DNA from: Leptospira sp. B5-022
GTDB taxonomy: Bacteria; Spirochaetota; Leptospiria; Leptospirales; Leptospiraceae
Direction of reading: 5' to 3'
NCBI RefSeq assembly: GCF_000347035.1
Contig: NZ_ANIJ01000040.1
Span: 1 to 50,905, forward strand
DNA: 50,905 nt
Both the position numbers and the translations under genes were made by a program. The notes under the pieces are model-generated. The model had not been told where the DNA came from and did not search any database. It worked only from the letters and a program-made list of their open reading frames with translations. Shown here piece by piece: positions 1 to 8,526 of the stretch (position 1 is the stretch's first letter; the number at the start of each line of letters is the position of its first letter).

Positions 1-1
1 A

Positions 2-1474
2 CGAAATCATAACTTTAACGATAACACACTCGTAGACGAGTGGAATTACCAATATTCCAACCACCAAGTCACACATATAGATTCCACACAAAGTGGAAAC
101 AATCGTCTGGTCATGAGTTACGATTCCTCCGGGAACATGACCTACCAGAGAGATAACTTCAAAGATCTCACTAAAACAATCACAGTAGATTCTCAAAACA
201 GGATTACCCAGGTCCAAGATGCACTGAGCACAACGATTGGAAATTACTGGTATGATGAAGGTGGATTTAGGGTTCGTAAGAAAGCATTAGTACCAAGTGG
301 AGCTTCCTTCAAAAACCAAGAGATCCTATATCCAAGTAAATTCTACGGACTCGAATACTCGGAAGAAACAAATATCTTAAGTTCGATCAACAACGTTTAT
401 CTAAACGGAGTCCGGATCGCTGCTCTGAATGAAGATGGAGTCACTGCGTATTTCTTAACAGACCAAGTAGATTCAGTAGCTCATGTATTGGATGAAGGAG
501 CTCATACTCTCTCAAGGATGCAGTATGAGCCTTATGGAGAGACTCTTGTCCAGAGAGGAACTCTGGACTTTGCTCCGAAATATAACTCTCAGGAGTTGGA
601 CAGAGAGACGAATTTCTATTTTTATAATGCAAGGTATTATGATCCGCAGATTGCGAGGTTTACAAGCGCGGATACGCTTATTGACGGGGCGCGGAGCACG
701 CAGGGGTGGAATCGGTTCTCGTATGTAGCAGGGAATCCGATTCGGTATAAAGATCCGACTGGGCATGAAGCTATAGATGCTTGGAATGCCTTCATTGATC
801 AAGAAGGCCAGTTTCTGAAAAACACAGCCGAATCTCTTAAAGGACCTGCTACTGCAGCTCTTTTTGGAATGCCAGGTGTAATGGTTTGGTCTGGAATGCA
901 AACTGCTTCAGCTGCAAAAGGTACTTATGATATATACCAAGAGGGCTGGGATGTAGCGAAAAAGAGATTTTCAGATGTTACTATAAATTATCAAAATCTG
1001 CTTAGTGATAACGATTCCAAACGAGATGATGCTATAGGAAGAGTAAGTGGGGATGTAGTTAATACAATTGCGACTTTCGCTTTGACAAGGAAAATTCCAA
1101 TAGGAGGTGAACTCCCTTCAAAGGTTGCAAAAACCTTCGCGAACGGAGAGTATACAAGCACTATATTAACAAAGGATACTCTTCTTTATAGATATCATGG
1201 TGGAGTATCGAGAATTGCTGGACCTTTTTTGAGTTTTAATAGGTTTATAAATAGGGGGCGCGCTATAAACTCATTGGCTATTAAACCTGAATGGGGAAAT
1301 AAAATATCAAAAGTTTCTGTTATGCGAGTTCCTAAAGGAACAAAAGTCTATATAGGTAAAGCGGCTTCACAAACAGCAAAAAATGGGCAAGTGTATAGTG
1401 GAGGAGGAAGCCAAGTTTACATACCAAAAGTCAAAGAGTCTTGGGTAGTAAAAACTAAGGGGATAAAAAATTGA
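2..1474 (+). CDS. RHS repeat-associated core protein, C-terminal part with toxin tip (5' end outside window)
   Basis: The frame is open from the window edge, so this is only the 3' part of a large RHS/YD-repeat protein. The first two thirds carry the RHS core signature: an EPYGE-type motif, then YNSQELDRETNFYFYNARYY, RFTSAD, a NRFSYVAGNP stretch and a closing DPTGHE near base 767. RHS cores form a shell that encloses and releases a variable C-terminal toxin. The roughly 235 residues after DPTGHE (768-1474) are unlike the core and more AT-rich. The last 100 residues hold a RYHGG motif, a PFLSF motif, KPEWGN, VPKGTKVYIG and GGGSQVYIP. This order loosely recalls ADP-ribosyltransferase/TNT NAD-glycohydrolase-type toxin domains, but that is a weak resemblance judged by eye. 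The RHS assignment is firm; the toxin activity is not. The stop overlaps the next ORF. Confidence 0.9.
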   Translation, partial: RNHNFNDNTLVDEWNYQYSNHQVTHIDSTQSGNNRLVMSYDSSGNMTYQRDNFKDLTKTITVDSQNRITQVQDALSTTIGNYWYDEGGFRVRKKALVPSGASFKNQEILYPSKFYGLEYSEETNILSSINNVYLNGVRIAALNEDGVTAYFLTDQVDSVAHVLDEGAHTLSRMQYEPYGETLVQRGTLDFAPKYNSQELDRETNFYFYNARYYDPQIARFTSADTLIDGARSTQGWNRFSYVAGNPIRYKDPTGHEAIDAWNAFIDQEGQFLKNTAESLKGPATAALFGMPGVMVWSGMQTASAAKGTYDIYQEGWDVAKKRFSDVTINYQNLLSDNDSKRDDAIGRVSGDVVNTIATFALTRKIPIGGELPSKVAKTFANGEYTSTILTKDTLLYRYHGGVSRIAGPFLSFNRFINRGRAINSLAIKPEWGNKISKVSVMRVPKGTKVYIGKAASQTAKNGQVYSGGGSQVYIPKVKESWVVKTKGIKN

Positions 1475-1731
1475 ATAAAGCAGAGAAAATAGTGGGGCAA
1501 ATCCGCGATGAGCTTAATAAATTACGAAATAAGGAATATCAAAGTCAGCAAAATATAGAGTTAAACAAAGAGCAGCTTCTTTTTTTACAGGAATTGCTCG
1601 ATAAAATTTCGCCAAAATTTGAATCAGGTGATGTTTTTAATTTTTGTAGAGTATTGACTGATTGCAATGTTTATGGGTCAAAGATCGATAAATTATCTGA
1701 TGATTTATTTGTTTTAGTTGAAAAAATGTAA
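1471..1731 (+). CDS. Small acidic protein, candidate immunity protein for the RHS tip
   Basis: An 86-residue ORF starts at a TTG whose last two bases are shared with the TGA stop of the RHS gene, the tight coupling usual for toxin-immunity pairs. The product is charged, with no signal peptide or membrane segment, and looks helical (KAEKIVGQIRDELNKLRN, then LNKEQLLFLQELLDKI). It is very AT-rich, like the toxin tip and unlike the RHS core. I do not recognise the family. The immunity role is inferred only from position, size and composition. The alternative is a gene remnant next to a displaced RHS tip. Confidence 0.6.
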   Translation: MNKAEKIVGQIRDELNKLRNKEYQSQQNIELNKEQLLFLQELLDKISPKFESGDVFNFCRVLTDCNVYGSKIDKLSDDLFVLVEKM

Positions 1732-2104
1732 GACAAAATCAGCCTATCCCCTGCCAAATTGCAATGTACAGCTAATAAACGCACCCCTGCGCTTCCCTAA
1801 ATTGAAGTTCTTGGAAAATATCCGTTTCAACTGTCACAAATTAAATCGCCATAATAAAATTTCCGTCGTATAAAATCCGTGGATTCGATGAGCGTTGTCA
1901 AAATGAAGTAGTGGGTTTGTGTTTGGGTGGGAACTTTGCTGTTGAGCTGGAGGTGGATGGGCATTTTTCAATTTGGAAATAAATTATTTCATACTACGGC
2001 GATTCTGGGCGTTCTCGAATGATCAGTGGAGTTGTAGTTTTCGCTTAAATGAGATCGTATTATAGAAAATTGATATTCCTGTCGACGATGCTGGGTGTTT
2101 TGCT

Positions 2105-2118
2105 GTAGGAGCTCCTAC
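2105..2118. repeat. Perfect palindrome GTAGGAGCTCCTAC
   Basis: A 14-bp self-complementary sequence in the non-coding spacer. Short palindromes of this GTAGGAG/CTCCTAC type are, as far as I recall, common interspersed elements in Leptospira genomes. Here it is seen once, so repeat status rests on recollection. Confidence 0.4.
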
Positions 2119-2246
2119 GGATGGGAAGGTTAGTTTTGTGGGCGGTTTTGCGCATGTTCGCCCATGCAGGCGGAGAACGAAAAAACTTATCCCAAAACCG
2201 GTAAGCCCCAACTAGACTTTGCTAAATAAAATCACCGCTTCCCCTT

Positions 2247-2273
2247 CTCTGTGAACTCCGTGCCCTCTGTGGG
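2247..2273. repeat. Three tandem 9-bp CTCYGTGNN units
   Basis: The units CTCTGTGAA, CTCCGTGCC and CTCTGTGGG follow each other without spacing. Only the third T/C and the last two bases vary. Similar CTCTGTG-type 9-mers are known to me as interspersed repeats in several bacterial groups; that link is recollection. Confidence 0.45.
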
Positions 2274-2427
2274 AAAAGAATAGCTTAAGGTAAATCCGGT
2301 CCGGGGTTCGAAGCAGAGGATTCCTGGAGATATGGAGCTTGATTTAATTGCAGGTTGTTTGATTGCAAATTTGACTTCACTTTCCTTGCATAGAATATCC
2401 GCAGATTCCCCAAAATGCTAATCAAGT

Positions 2428-2817
2428 TCACTTGGAATGATTACTGAAACGTCTCTGCAATTCCGTTGGATCAAAAAATGCCTTTCTTTCCAAAGCTTTT
2501 CCATTAGCTAACAAAAACCGATCAATGTTATCCCAAGCGAATGATTCACCCGCGATGGTCGCCTTGAAAGTCATCTCTATGAATAATATATCGTCTCTAA
2601 ATGCATAACGATGTATAGTTGCGTGCAGGTCAGGCATCTCTTGGAATGTTTTTTCAAACAACATTAGCGCACACCTCAACCCGCGCACTGTTGGTGTTCC
2701 TGGTGCAATCAATTTGATATTTTCTGCAAATAGGGAACGCAATAATTCAAACCGGCTTTGAGGCGCCGCCCAAAACCGAATAAAATTTTCCAACCATTCT
2801 TTTTCCAGGGTATTCAT
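2428..2817 (-). CDS. SnoaL-like / NTF2-fold protein
   Basis: The product is about 129 residues from the ATG chosen here, a usual length for a single SnoaL/NTF2-like domain. The pattern fits: an N-terminal helix ending in RFWAAPQSR, LFAENIKLIAPGTPTVRG, a central FEKTFQEMPDLHATIHR, then the strands ILFIEMTFKATIAG and WDNIDRFLLANGKALERKAFFDP. Such domains act as small isomerases, hydrolases or binding pockets, so no substrate can be named. The frame extends 12 codons upstream to a GTG at 2853. I prefer the ATG at 2817 because GAGG lies just upstream of it and the extension runs through a palindrome (2839-2852). The gene stands alone between two long non-coding stretches. Confidence 0.75.
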   Translation of the reverse strand: MNTLEKEWLENFIRFWAAPQSRFELLRSLFAENIKLIAPGTPTVRGLRCALMLFEKTFQEMPDLHATIHRYAFRDDILFIEMTFKATIAGESFAWDNIDRFLLANGKALERKAFFDPTELQRRFSNHSK

Positions 2818-2838
2818 ATAGCCTCGAACACTCCAATA

Positions 2839-2852
2839 TGTGTATATACACA
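2839..2852. promoter_or_regulatory. Palindromic operator candidate TGTGTATATACACA
   Basis: A perfect 14-bp palindrome lies 22 bases upstream of the preferred start of the SnoaL-like gene, where a dimeric repressor could block transcription. No cognate regulator is adjacent. The function is inferred from symmetry and position only. Confidence 0.4.
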
Positions 2853-2853
2853 C

Positions 2854-3571
2854 TTTTATTCTACACTCAGATAGTCAACAAAAAATACACATTTCTTAAA
2901 TCCTTAGTATTCTTAATAATATGGAGAAACGCTTTCATTCCACCCAGGATTGTAATCCCAAATGTGGCCCTCCCCCCTTTAGACCTGAGAGCTGTGAGAC
3001 TCTTCTAATTGATTTTACTGCGGTCCGGGATTAGAAAATTAGTTCCTTTATAAGAGTTTCAGCAAAATTCCTGCCTTGTTTCGGCCGATTATCCTTTCTT
3101 AAATGTATAAAATGAATGAATTATACTTCTCTTACATAAGCAACAAAAACATCTAAAGTAAAGATCATGAAGTATTAACACCAAAATTGTAAGCAAATAA
3201 AAACCATCTGATGTAAATACTAACTTTAAAGAAAAAATCCCGTATCACAAAAAAATAATTTTGAATCGGAACCACCCAAGCTTCATTCTATTTGAACTTT
3301 AGCAATCACTGATTGTTCTCGCTTGGCGGTTTTTGCACATGTTTTCCCAAACAGAAGCAGGCTCCACACATCAGCCGCTCACCATAGTCCAAATTTTAAA
3401 ATCACTACTCCATCATAATTCACGACTGAAATAATCCTCTTACAATTCACTTATCTCTCTCGATTAATAAAAAATAACGAGATGAATAAATAAGTTCGTC
3501 TTTTTTAAATTAATTTCCACTTCATTAAAAATTTCTTTCCATTCGAAATTTTTCATCTCAGATCGCTACAC
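2854..3571. other. AT-rich non-coding stretch
   Basis: About 720 bases with no supportable gene. It contains a degraded copy (3324-3352) of the segment at 2140-2170 and long A/T runs just before the GH5 gene, where its promoter must lie. No clear -35/-10 pair could be fixed. Confidence 0.45.
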
Positions 3572-5644
3572 ATGACTCCTAAGCTCTATATGAAAATACT
3601 AATGGCATTGATGATTGTTTGTTTCTCTTCTTGTGGGAACGTAGGCTCAGGCAATATCGATAATTCCGTTTTTTCTTTGTTAAACATATCCGAATCGGAA
3701 GGACAAACAAACAAATACGAAGTAAATGCCGCAACAGACTCCGCAACCGTTTCTCACTCTCTGGATTATATAGGTTCCGAATCCGATCGGAAAATTCTAC
3801 TGGGAACAAAATCTTATTCCGGGTCAACGGATCGGATCTTCGTGGATGGTTTAGGAAGGGAAACGTATTTCAGAGGGTTTAATTTAGCTGGGAATACGAA
3901 ACTTCTTTCCGATGGATTTAAGCCATTTCGAAATACTGCGGATGCGGAGAATGCTTTCTCTCTTCTTGGTCAATCTGCAGGCTCCAATATGGTTCGATAT
4001 TTAATCGCTTGGGAAGGAGTCCATCCTTCCGTGGATACGATCGACTATGCATATCTGGATGCTGTCATCCTTCAACTTAAAGCGGCCGCAGCGCGCAGAA
4101 TGTACATCTTATTGGATTATCACCAGGACTTATTCTCCAGATATTTATTTAATAAAGGTTCTTGGTATACCGGAAACGGAGCTCCTGCGTGGATAATTTC
4201 AGGCGGATCTTACCCTCAGGAATCCTGCGGGATCTGTTTTACTTGGGGCCAAAATCTTTTTACCAACGAAGCGGTCCGCCGAGGATTCCGTAATTTTTGG
4301 AATAACGCCCCGATCTCGGTTCCCAATGGTACTAGGAACATGCAAACGGAATATATCTGGCAGATCGGAAAAGTTTTATCCTATATTAAAAATAACTTAT
4401 CTAGTCAAGAGTTCGATTATGTTCTCGGACTGGATCCATTCAACGAACCGGCAGACGGAGGTATGGAAGGCCTTTCGCCCGCTCAATGGGACAACCAGAA
4501 ACTTTGGCCTTTCTATTATAAGGTAAGACAATCCTTGGACCAAAACGGTTGGGAAAACAAATGGGTGTACGCGGAGCCGATGGTATTCTGGAATACCAAC
4601 TTCGGCGGAATTGCGACAGGCGGAGGTTATTTGACTTCTAAACCTGGCCAAGGTTTTGTTTTTAATTCTCACTTTTACGATGCAGGTAGATTGAGTTTGG
4701 ATCTAACGGGGATCGATAATGGAACGTACTTCAAAGCATTGGATGAGATAAGAAAAGAAGCTAGATTTTTGGATATTCCCGTTTTCTTAAGCGAGTTCGG
4801 AATGAAATTGAAAGGAGTAGGAGCTCAGGACACTGCACGTTTAATCAGCGGAGTCTACCAAGCCATGGAAATCTCCGACCAGCAACAGTCTAAGAAAACT
4901 CGATTCGCCGATTTCTATAACCCTGTCGTGTCCGGTACGGAATGGCATTGGGACTATTATTACGATAATCATAAAGAATACATGAATGGTAATACTTCCA
5001 AACTTCTGACCGCTAAGGATGCTTGGAACGACGAGGACTTCTCCGTAATCGGAAATTATGGAACCAAATCCAATATGGACTATCACGTCCTACAAAGAGG
5101 TTATCCAAGAAAGATCCAAGGTTCTCTCATGAGTTTCTATTATAATACGATCGGATATGATACATGGAATAATGTCTTTAAATGGGGAGCGGTTCGGACT
5201 ACAGATACCGGCACAAATCATTTCGAAGATAGAAGATTTATCGTAGTGATCTGGACAGGTAAACGTTCCGATGCCCCTACGGAAGTATACATTCCTCCTC
5301 ATTTTTCCGGTTCCGATCTAGTTCTGATCACCGACAAAGTAATCTATAATAAAGGAATTCCCACAAGCCCCCAAAATAGATCCAACGAAGCCGTTTTTTT
5401 CCCTGATCCGAGTAGAGTGAACGGTTCCGGAAATATTTTAGCGGTTTGGGACGATCTGGATGCGGATGAAGATCCGGAGAACTCGGTTCACTTCCTAGTA
5501 GCAGTAGATGCGGCAGGGACCAGCTATTCGGATACTCTTCTATCATCCATCCAAAACGAGCTCAAAACAAGAGTTTTGGTACAAAAGAAGAGTCCGATCT
5601 ATATGATCGGAAAAATGACCTACGGAGGTTATCCTTCTAAATAA
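3572..5644 (+). CDS. Secreted GH5 glycoside hydrolase, endoglycoceramidase-like lipoprotein
   Basis: The 690-residue product begins with a short hydrophobic segment ending at a lipobox-like FSSC, so it is probably a lipoprotein. A GH5 (alpha/beta)8 barrel follows from about residue 75. Recognisable parts are FRGFNLAGNTK, a DYHQDLFSRY stretch followed by NGAPAW (typical of the endoglycoceramidase branch), the acid/base motif DPFNEP with Glu292, and the nucleophile motif FLSEFG with Glu408. These enzymes cleave beta-glycosidic bonds of glycolipids or glucans; the real substrate is not shown by sequence. The C-terminal 150 residues look like a beta-rich accessory domain. No strong ribosome binding site precedes the start, and the in-frame ATG at 3590 is possible. 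The gene is monocistronic; an imperfect hairpin follows at 5662-5689. Confidence 0.85.
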   Translation: MTPKLYMKILMALMIVCFSSCGNVGSGNIDNSVFSLLNISESEGQTNKYEVNAATDSATVSHSLDYIGSESDRKILLGTKSYSGSTDRIFVDGLGRETYFRGFNLAGNTKLLSDGFKPFRNTADAENAFSLLGQSAGSNMVRYLIAWEGVHPSVDTIDYAYLDAVILQLKAAAARRMYILLDYHQDLFSRYLFNKGSWYTGNGAPAWIISGGSYPQESCGICFTWGQNLFTNEAVRRGFRNFWNNAPISVPNGTRNMQTEYIWQIGKVLSYIKNNLSSQEFDYVLGLDPFNEPADGGMEGLSPAQWDNQKLWPFYYKVRQSLDQNGWENKWVYAEPMVFWNTNFGGIATGGGYLTSKPGQGFVFNSHFYDAGRLSLDLTGIDNGTYFKALDEIRKEARFLDIPVFLSEFGMKLKGVGAQDTARLISGVYQAMEISDQQQSKKTRFADFYNPVVSGTEWHWDYYYDNHKEYMNGNTSKLLTAKDAWNDEDFSVIGNYGTKSNMDYHVLQRGYPRKIQGSLMSFYYNTIGYDTWNNVFKWGAVRTTDTGTNHFEDRRFIVVIWTGKRSDAPTEVYIPPHFSGSDLVLITDKVIYNKGIPTSPQNRSNEAVFFPDPSRVNGSGNILAVWDDLDADEDPENSVHFLVAVDAAGTSYSDTLLSSIQNELKTRVLVQKKSPIYMIGKMTYGGYPSK

Positions 5645-5661
5645 TCGTTAGAAACGGTCGT

Positions 5662-5689
5662 ATTCCGAATTTTGGTTACAAAACGGAAT
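5662..5689 (+). terminator. Hairpin after the GH5 gene
   Basis: ATTCCG and TTTTG pair with CAAAA and CGGAAT, with a two-base bulge and a GTTA loop. No U-tract follows, so termination is uncertain. Confidence 0.4.
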
Positions 5690-5744
5690 CAATTAAAACT
5701 CCAAAAAATGGAATGCGACCCTTACGCTCCCAAACTAACCAACC

Positions 5745-5772
5745 CGTAACCGCTTCGTAATAAATATGTAAC
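5745..5772 (+). promoter_or_regulatory. Candidate Pho box: three GTAAY hexamers at 11-bp period upstream of exbB
   Basis: CGTAAC (5745), CGTAAT (5756) and TGTAAC (5767) are spaced exactly 11 bp apart with unrelated 5-bp linkers. Direct repeats of 11 bp are the hallmark of PhoB-type response-regulator sites (TGTCA-like half sites in Escherichia coli). Related arrays precede the porin (8426 and 8437, plus 8404) and pstS (10779 and 10801). The site ends 33 bases before the first possible exbB start, a plausible distance for an activator site over the -35 region. Confidence 0.6.
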
Positions 5773-5804
5773 TCAAATCTCGTAAAAATGTCTCATTACT
5801 TCTT

Positions 5805-6635
5805 ATGGAGCTTCCGAAAGCTATGCATAATCGATATACTAATCTCTCTCTACGTCAATGGATCGCCATTGCACTTGTAGGAGGATTCGTTCTTACTGCA
5901 ACTCTACCTACTTTCTCTCAAGATGCTGCGCCTACCGACGCAAATAAAACCGAACAACCGTCCGCAGAAAAACCTGCCGAACAACCTGCCCCGGTCGAAA
6001 AAAGCGGAACATGGGGATTTGTGGATCTGTTCAATAAGGGTGGATGGACGATGTATCCATTGGCTCTCTCTTCCATCATCGCTCTCGGAATTATTTTCGA
6101 AAGGATCTACTTTCTCACTACTTCCAAACTTCTTCCGAAAGGATTTAATATAGATTTAGGGGAGAAGGTGGATGAAAAAGGTTTCGAAGGTGCGAAAGAA
6201 TTTATCGAAGCGAATCCTTCTTATAAAATTTCCGACATTCTGAAAAACGGTATCGATGTTTCCGCGGGTAACGCTGAAATTTTCGCAAAAGGTATCGAAA
6301 GAGAAGCTGCGGAAGTGATCGTGGTCCTGGAAAGAGGTCTTGTGATCTTAGCGGCTGTTTCGACTATCGCTCCTCTCATCGGGTTCTTAGGAACTGTTTC
6401 CGGTATGATCAACGCATTCGATGCGATCGCAAACGCGGACCAAGTGAACGCAAAAGTGGTAGCGGGCGGTATCAAAGAAGCTCTTATCACCACCGCGGCC
6501 GGTTTGATCATCGCGATCCCAGCGATGACTTTCCACCAATACCTGACTTCCAGGATCGACGGATTTACTTCCGAAGTAGAAGAAGCTGCAAACAGAATTT
6601 ATAAAGAATTCCTGAAACGTAACGCAAGAGCTTAA
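5805..6635 (+). CDS. exbB: ExbB/TolQ/MotA-family proton channel subunit
   Basis: The product forms the proton channel of a TonB energising complex in the inner membrane. It has an N-terminal hydrophobic segment ending near TFSQDAAP, a Pro/Glu-rich linker (residues about 43-65), one membrane helix ([20 protein letters not shown]), a cytoplasmic stretch, and the two conserved helices around [20 protein letters not shown] and [20 protein letters not shown]. The extra N-terminal segment is found in the longer ExbB variants. Start choice is open: the ATG at 5805 has no ribosome site, while the ATG at 5823 has GGAG 12 bases upstream. It is first in an operon with two exbD genes and tonB, behind a candidate Pho box. 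Confidence 0.93.
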   Translation: MELPKAMHNRYTNLSLRQWIAIALVGGFVLTATLPTFSQDAAPTDANKTEQPSAEKPAEQPAPVEKSGTWGFVDLFNKGGWTMYPLALSSIIALGIIFERIYFLTTSKLLPKGFNIDLGEKVDEKGFEGAKEFIEANPSYKISDILKNGIDVSAGNAEIFAKGIEREAAEVIVVLERGLVILAAVSTIAPLIGFLGTVSGMINAFDAIANADQVNAKVVAGGIKEALITTAAGLIIAIPAMTFHQYLTSRIDGFTSEVEEAANRIYKEFLKRNARA

Positions 6636-6667
6636 GCTTAGTATTTCCAATTTATTAGGACAGGAAT

Positions 6668-7087
6668 ATGATTCAGCTTAGGAAAAAAAGAGGTTTGGAG
6701 GAAATTTCCGCCTCTTCCATGTCGGATATCGCGTTTCTTCTTCTCGTATTTTTTATGGTGACCGCGGTGTTTTTCGTGAAGGAGGGACTAAATATCCAAC
6801 TTCCCCGAAAAAACTCCAACCCTACCTTAGTATTACGCGAGAATATCTACGAGATATTGGTGGCCGGCGAAACGATCAAGATGAGGAATAAAGTCCTCGG
6901 AACTCGTGATTACAAGGATCTGAAGGAATTCAGAAAAGATCTGAACGATCTGGAGATCCCGAACATCGATGAAAAAGTCGCTCTGATCAAAACGACCGGT
7001 GAAACAAAATACGGAAATATGCTGGATGCTCTTTCTGCCGTGCAGTTGAGAGGATTTAAACAAGTCTCCGTAAAAAGATTAAAATAA
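6668..7087 (+). CDS. exbD: ExbD/TolR-family protein, first copy
   Basis: At 139 residues it matches the ExbD family. A short basic cytoplasmic start is followed by the single membrane helix [21 protein letters not shown], which carries the conserved membrane aspartate (SMSD) needed for proton coupling, and then a periplasmic domain ending in [23 protein letters not shown] precedes the ATG. It lies 32 bases after exbB and 3 bases before the second exbD. The periplasmic domain has a longer insert ([18 protein letters not shown]) than the second copy. Confidence 0.95.
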   Translation: MIQLRKKRGLEEISASSMSDIAFLLLVFFMVTAVFFVKEGLNIQLPRKNSNPTLVLRENIYEILVAGETIKMRNKVLGTRDYKDLKEFRKDLNDLEIPNIDEKVALIKTTGETKYGNMLDALSAVQLRGFKQVSVKRLK

Positions 7088-7090
7088 GAT

Positions 7091-7510
7091 ATGGCACTTA
7101 AAAAGAAAAAAGCTCCACCTTCTATTCCGGTCAGCTCCATGGCCGATATCGCCTTTCTTCTTTTGGTATTCTTCATGGTGACTTCGGTCCTGGATACGGA
7201 CCCCGATCTTCCCATCGCTCTTCCGGATGTACCCGGTGGAGAGCAGCTTAATAAAAAAATCGCAAATTTATATTTAAGCGCGGATAAGGAGAAGTCCATA
7301 TACTTCAACCAAGTAAGGATGCCCTTGAATGAAGCGATCAATAATGTTCGTGCAAAACTTGCAACAACTCCGGATCTGAAAGTTCTGATCCACGCGGATA
7401 AAGAATTGGATTACGCGGACCTGGACAATGTATTCGAACTTTTGAAAGAAGCAGGCGCTTTAAAAATTTCTCTAGTTACTAAAACCACACAAGGAGGAGG
7501 TCTAAAATGA
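7091..7510 (+). CDS. exbD: ExbD/TolR-family protein, second copy
   Basis: This is a 139-residue paralogue of the preceding gene. Its helix is [20 protein letters not shown] with the conserved aspartate, followed by the LPIALPD motif and a periplasmic domain with [26 protein letters not shown]. Two different ExbD proteins with one ExbB suggest a heteromeric stator, as in several other TonB operons with paired exbD genes. Its 3' end overlaps the tonB start by four bases, and the tonB ribosome site GGAGGAGG lies within it, so the two are translationally coupled. Confidence 0.95.
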   Translation: MALKKKKAPPSIPVSSMADIAFLLLVFFMVTSVLDTDPDLPIALPDVPGGEQLNKKIANLYLSADKEKSIYFNQVRMPLNEAINNVRAKLATTPDLKVLIHADKELDYADLDNVFELLKEAGALKISLVTKTTQGGGLK

Positions 7511-8100
7511 ACCAAGTTGTTTCTCCTCCTCCTTCTTCCAAAAAAAAGTCCGGTCTCCGCAGATTTGTGGACCGTTACAGAATGGAAACCTTCTTAGGTT
7601 CTTCCGCTGTTCTACAAATCGCAGCACTTCTTTTCTGGTACACTCCTCCTACTACGTATGATCACCTGGATAAGCTGATCGACGAAGTCGCTTTCGTGGA
7701 GAATCTTGTGATCCAGGATCCGAATGTGGGAGAAGCTCCAGATGATGGAGAATTCGAAGTTACAGATACTATCAAGAAAAAAGAGGATTCTCGGATCGCA
7801 GGAGCTCAGGATGCACTCTTACTAGGCGCTACGGAGCCGATAGATCTTACTCCGAATCTTACTCCTAAATATCCGGATGAAGCTCGATCTGCTGGTATTA
7901 CCGGAAGAGTCACTCTTGAAGTAATTATTGCAGATACCGGAGAGGTTCTAAGAGTTAAACCCGTCGGAAAATCCTTAGGTTACGGATTAGAAGATGCAGC
8001 AGTTGAGGCTTTTTATAAGAAAAGATATTCCCCTTCCAAAGCGGACGGAAAATCGATTACAGTAAAAGTTTATATTCCGGTAAATTTCTCTCTCTATTAA
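7507..8100 (+). CDS. tonB: TonB-family energy transducer
   Basis: The 197-residue protein has a cytoplasmic start rich in Ser, Pro and Lys, a weakly hydrophobic anchor ([20 protein letters not shown]), an acidic rather than Pro-rich spacer, and a C-terminal TonB domain from about residue 115: [54 protein letters not shown] and VKVYIPVNF. TonB carries the energy captured by ExbB/ExbD to outer-membrane receptors. No TonB-dependent receptor lies in the window, so the partner is elsewhere. The start ATG overlaps the exbD stop (ATGA). A perfect terminator-type hairpin follows at once. Confidence 0.92.
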   Translation: MNQVVSPPPSSKKKSGLRRFVDRYRMETFLGSSAVLQIAALLFWYTPPTTYDHLDKLIDEVAFVENLVIQDPNVGEAPDDGEFEVTDTIKKKEDSRIAGAQDALLLGATEPIDLTPNLTPKYPDEARSAGITGRVTLEVIIADTGEVLRVKPVGKSLGYGLEDAAVEAFYKKRYSPSKADGKSITVKVYIPVNFSLY

Positions 8101-8107
8101 CACGATC

Positions 8108-8141
8108 GATCTTCTTCTTTCTTCTCCGTAAGAAGAAGATC
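8108..8141 (+). terminator. Terminator of the exbB-tonB operon
   Basis: GATCTTCTTCTT pairs perfectly with AAGAAGAAGATC over 12 bp with a 10-base loop, followed by a pyrimidine-rich CCTTTTCCCTTT tail. It begins seven bases after the tonB stop. Confidence 0.75.
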
Positions 8142-8353
8142 CCTTTTCCCTTTACACTCCATTTATTTTCCCAAAAAGAATGAGTGAATTTATATATTCC
8201 GACTTTTAAATGAACGACTTCATGTTTCGTTTTCCGATCCTTTTGCTTACGGCAAGAATGCTCTTCCTTCTATCCGACCTTCATCGATACGAAGAAAAGT
8301 TTTGATTTGGAACCGAAGGACTTATCATACGATTAGATAATTTGGTATTATTT

Positions 8354-8371
8354 CTGTAACTTAAATGATAC
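8354..8371 (+). promoter_or_regulatory. TGTAAC/TGATAC pair upstream of the porin
   Basis: TGTAAC (8355) and TGATAC (8366) are 11 bp apart. The 13 bases CTGTAACTTAAAT here recur exactly at 14667-14679, upstream of the DinB-like gene. This may be a second upstream Pho-type site. Confidence 0.4.
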
Positions 8372-8403
8372 CTAAATTGCATAAAACCTCCAAAAACACG
8401 GCT

Positions 8404-8442
8404 TGTAACAAAATCCTTGCCTTTATGTAATCATTTTGTAAC
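8404..8442 (+). promoter_or_regulatory. Candidate Pho box upstream of the porin
   Basis: TGTAAC (8404), TGTAAT (8426) and TGTAAC (8437) lie at offsets 0, 22 and 33, all multiples of 11 bp. They match the motif and period of the exbB-upstream array. The site ends 84 bases before the porin start. Confidence 0.6.
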
Positions 8443-8526
8443 ATAAAGAGGTCATTCTGTTACCTAAACGTAAAAAAGAATTCGCTCGAGCAAAAAACCT
8501 AGAAGCGAATCGAAAGGTAACTCTGA

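Larger units (their letters stand above)
1732..2427. other. Poorly coding spacer with short repeats
   Basis: No convincing gene is seen in these roughly 700 bases. The stretch holds a 14-bp perfect palindrome (2105-2118), a segment at 2140-2170 that recurs in degraded form at 3324-3352, and three tandem 9-bp CTCYGTGNN units (2247-2273). Stop codons are frequent in all frames. It looks like decayed accessory DNA behind the RHS locus. Confidence 0.5.
8101..8526. other. Intergenic region with terminator and porin promoter
   Basis: It contains a 12-bp-stem hairpin (8108-8141) ending the tonB operon, then AT-rich DNA with several TGTAAC-like hexamers (8355, 8404, 8426, 8437) that probably control the porin. 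No coding sequence is supported. Confidence 0.7.

Noticed and set aside
512..901. Minus-strand open frame opposite the RHS core
   Set aside because: It lies wholly inside a strongly supported RHS coding region and has no family pattern.
2023..2211. 62-residue minus-strand open frame
   Set aside because: It covers repeat-like spacer DNA with no ribosome site or domain.
8458..8463. TGTTAC, a possible further Pho half site before the porin
   Set aside because: It is 21 bp from the previous unit, off the 11-bp grid, and has a different orientation of bases, so it was left out of the array.
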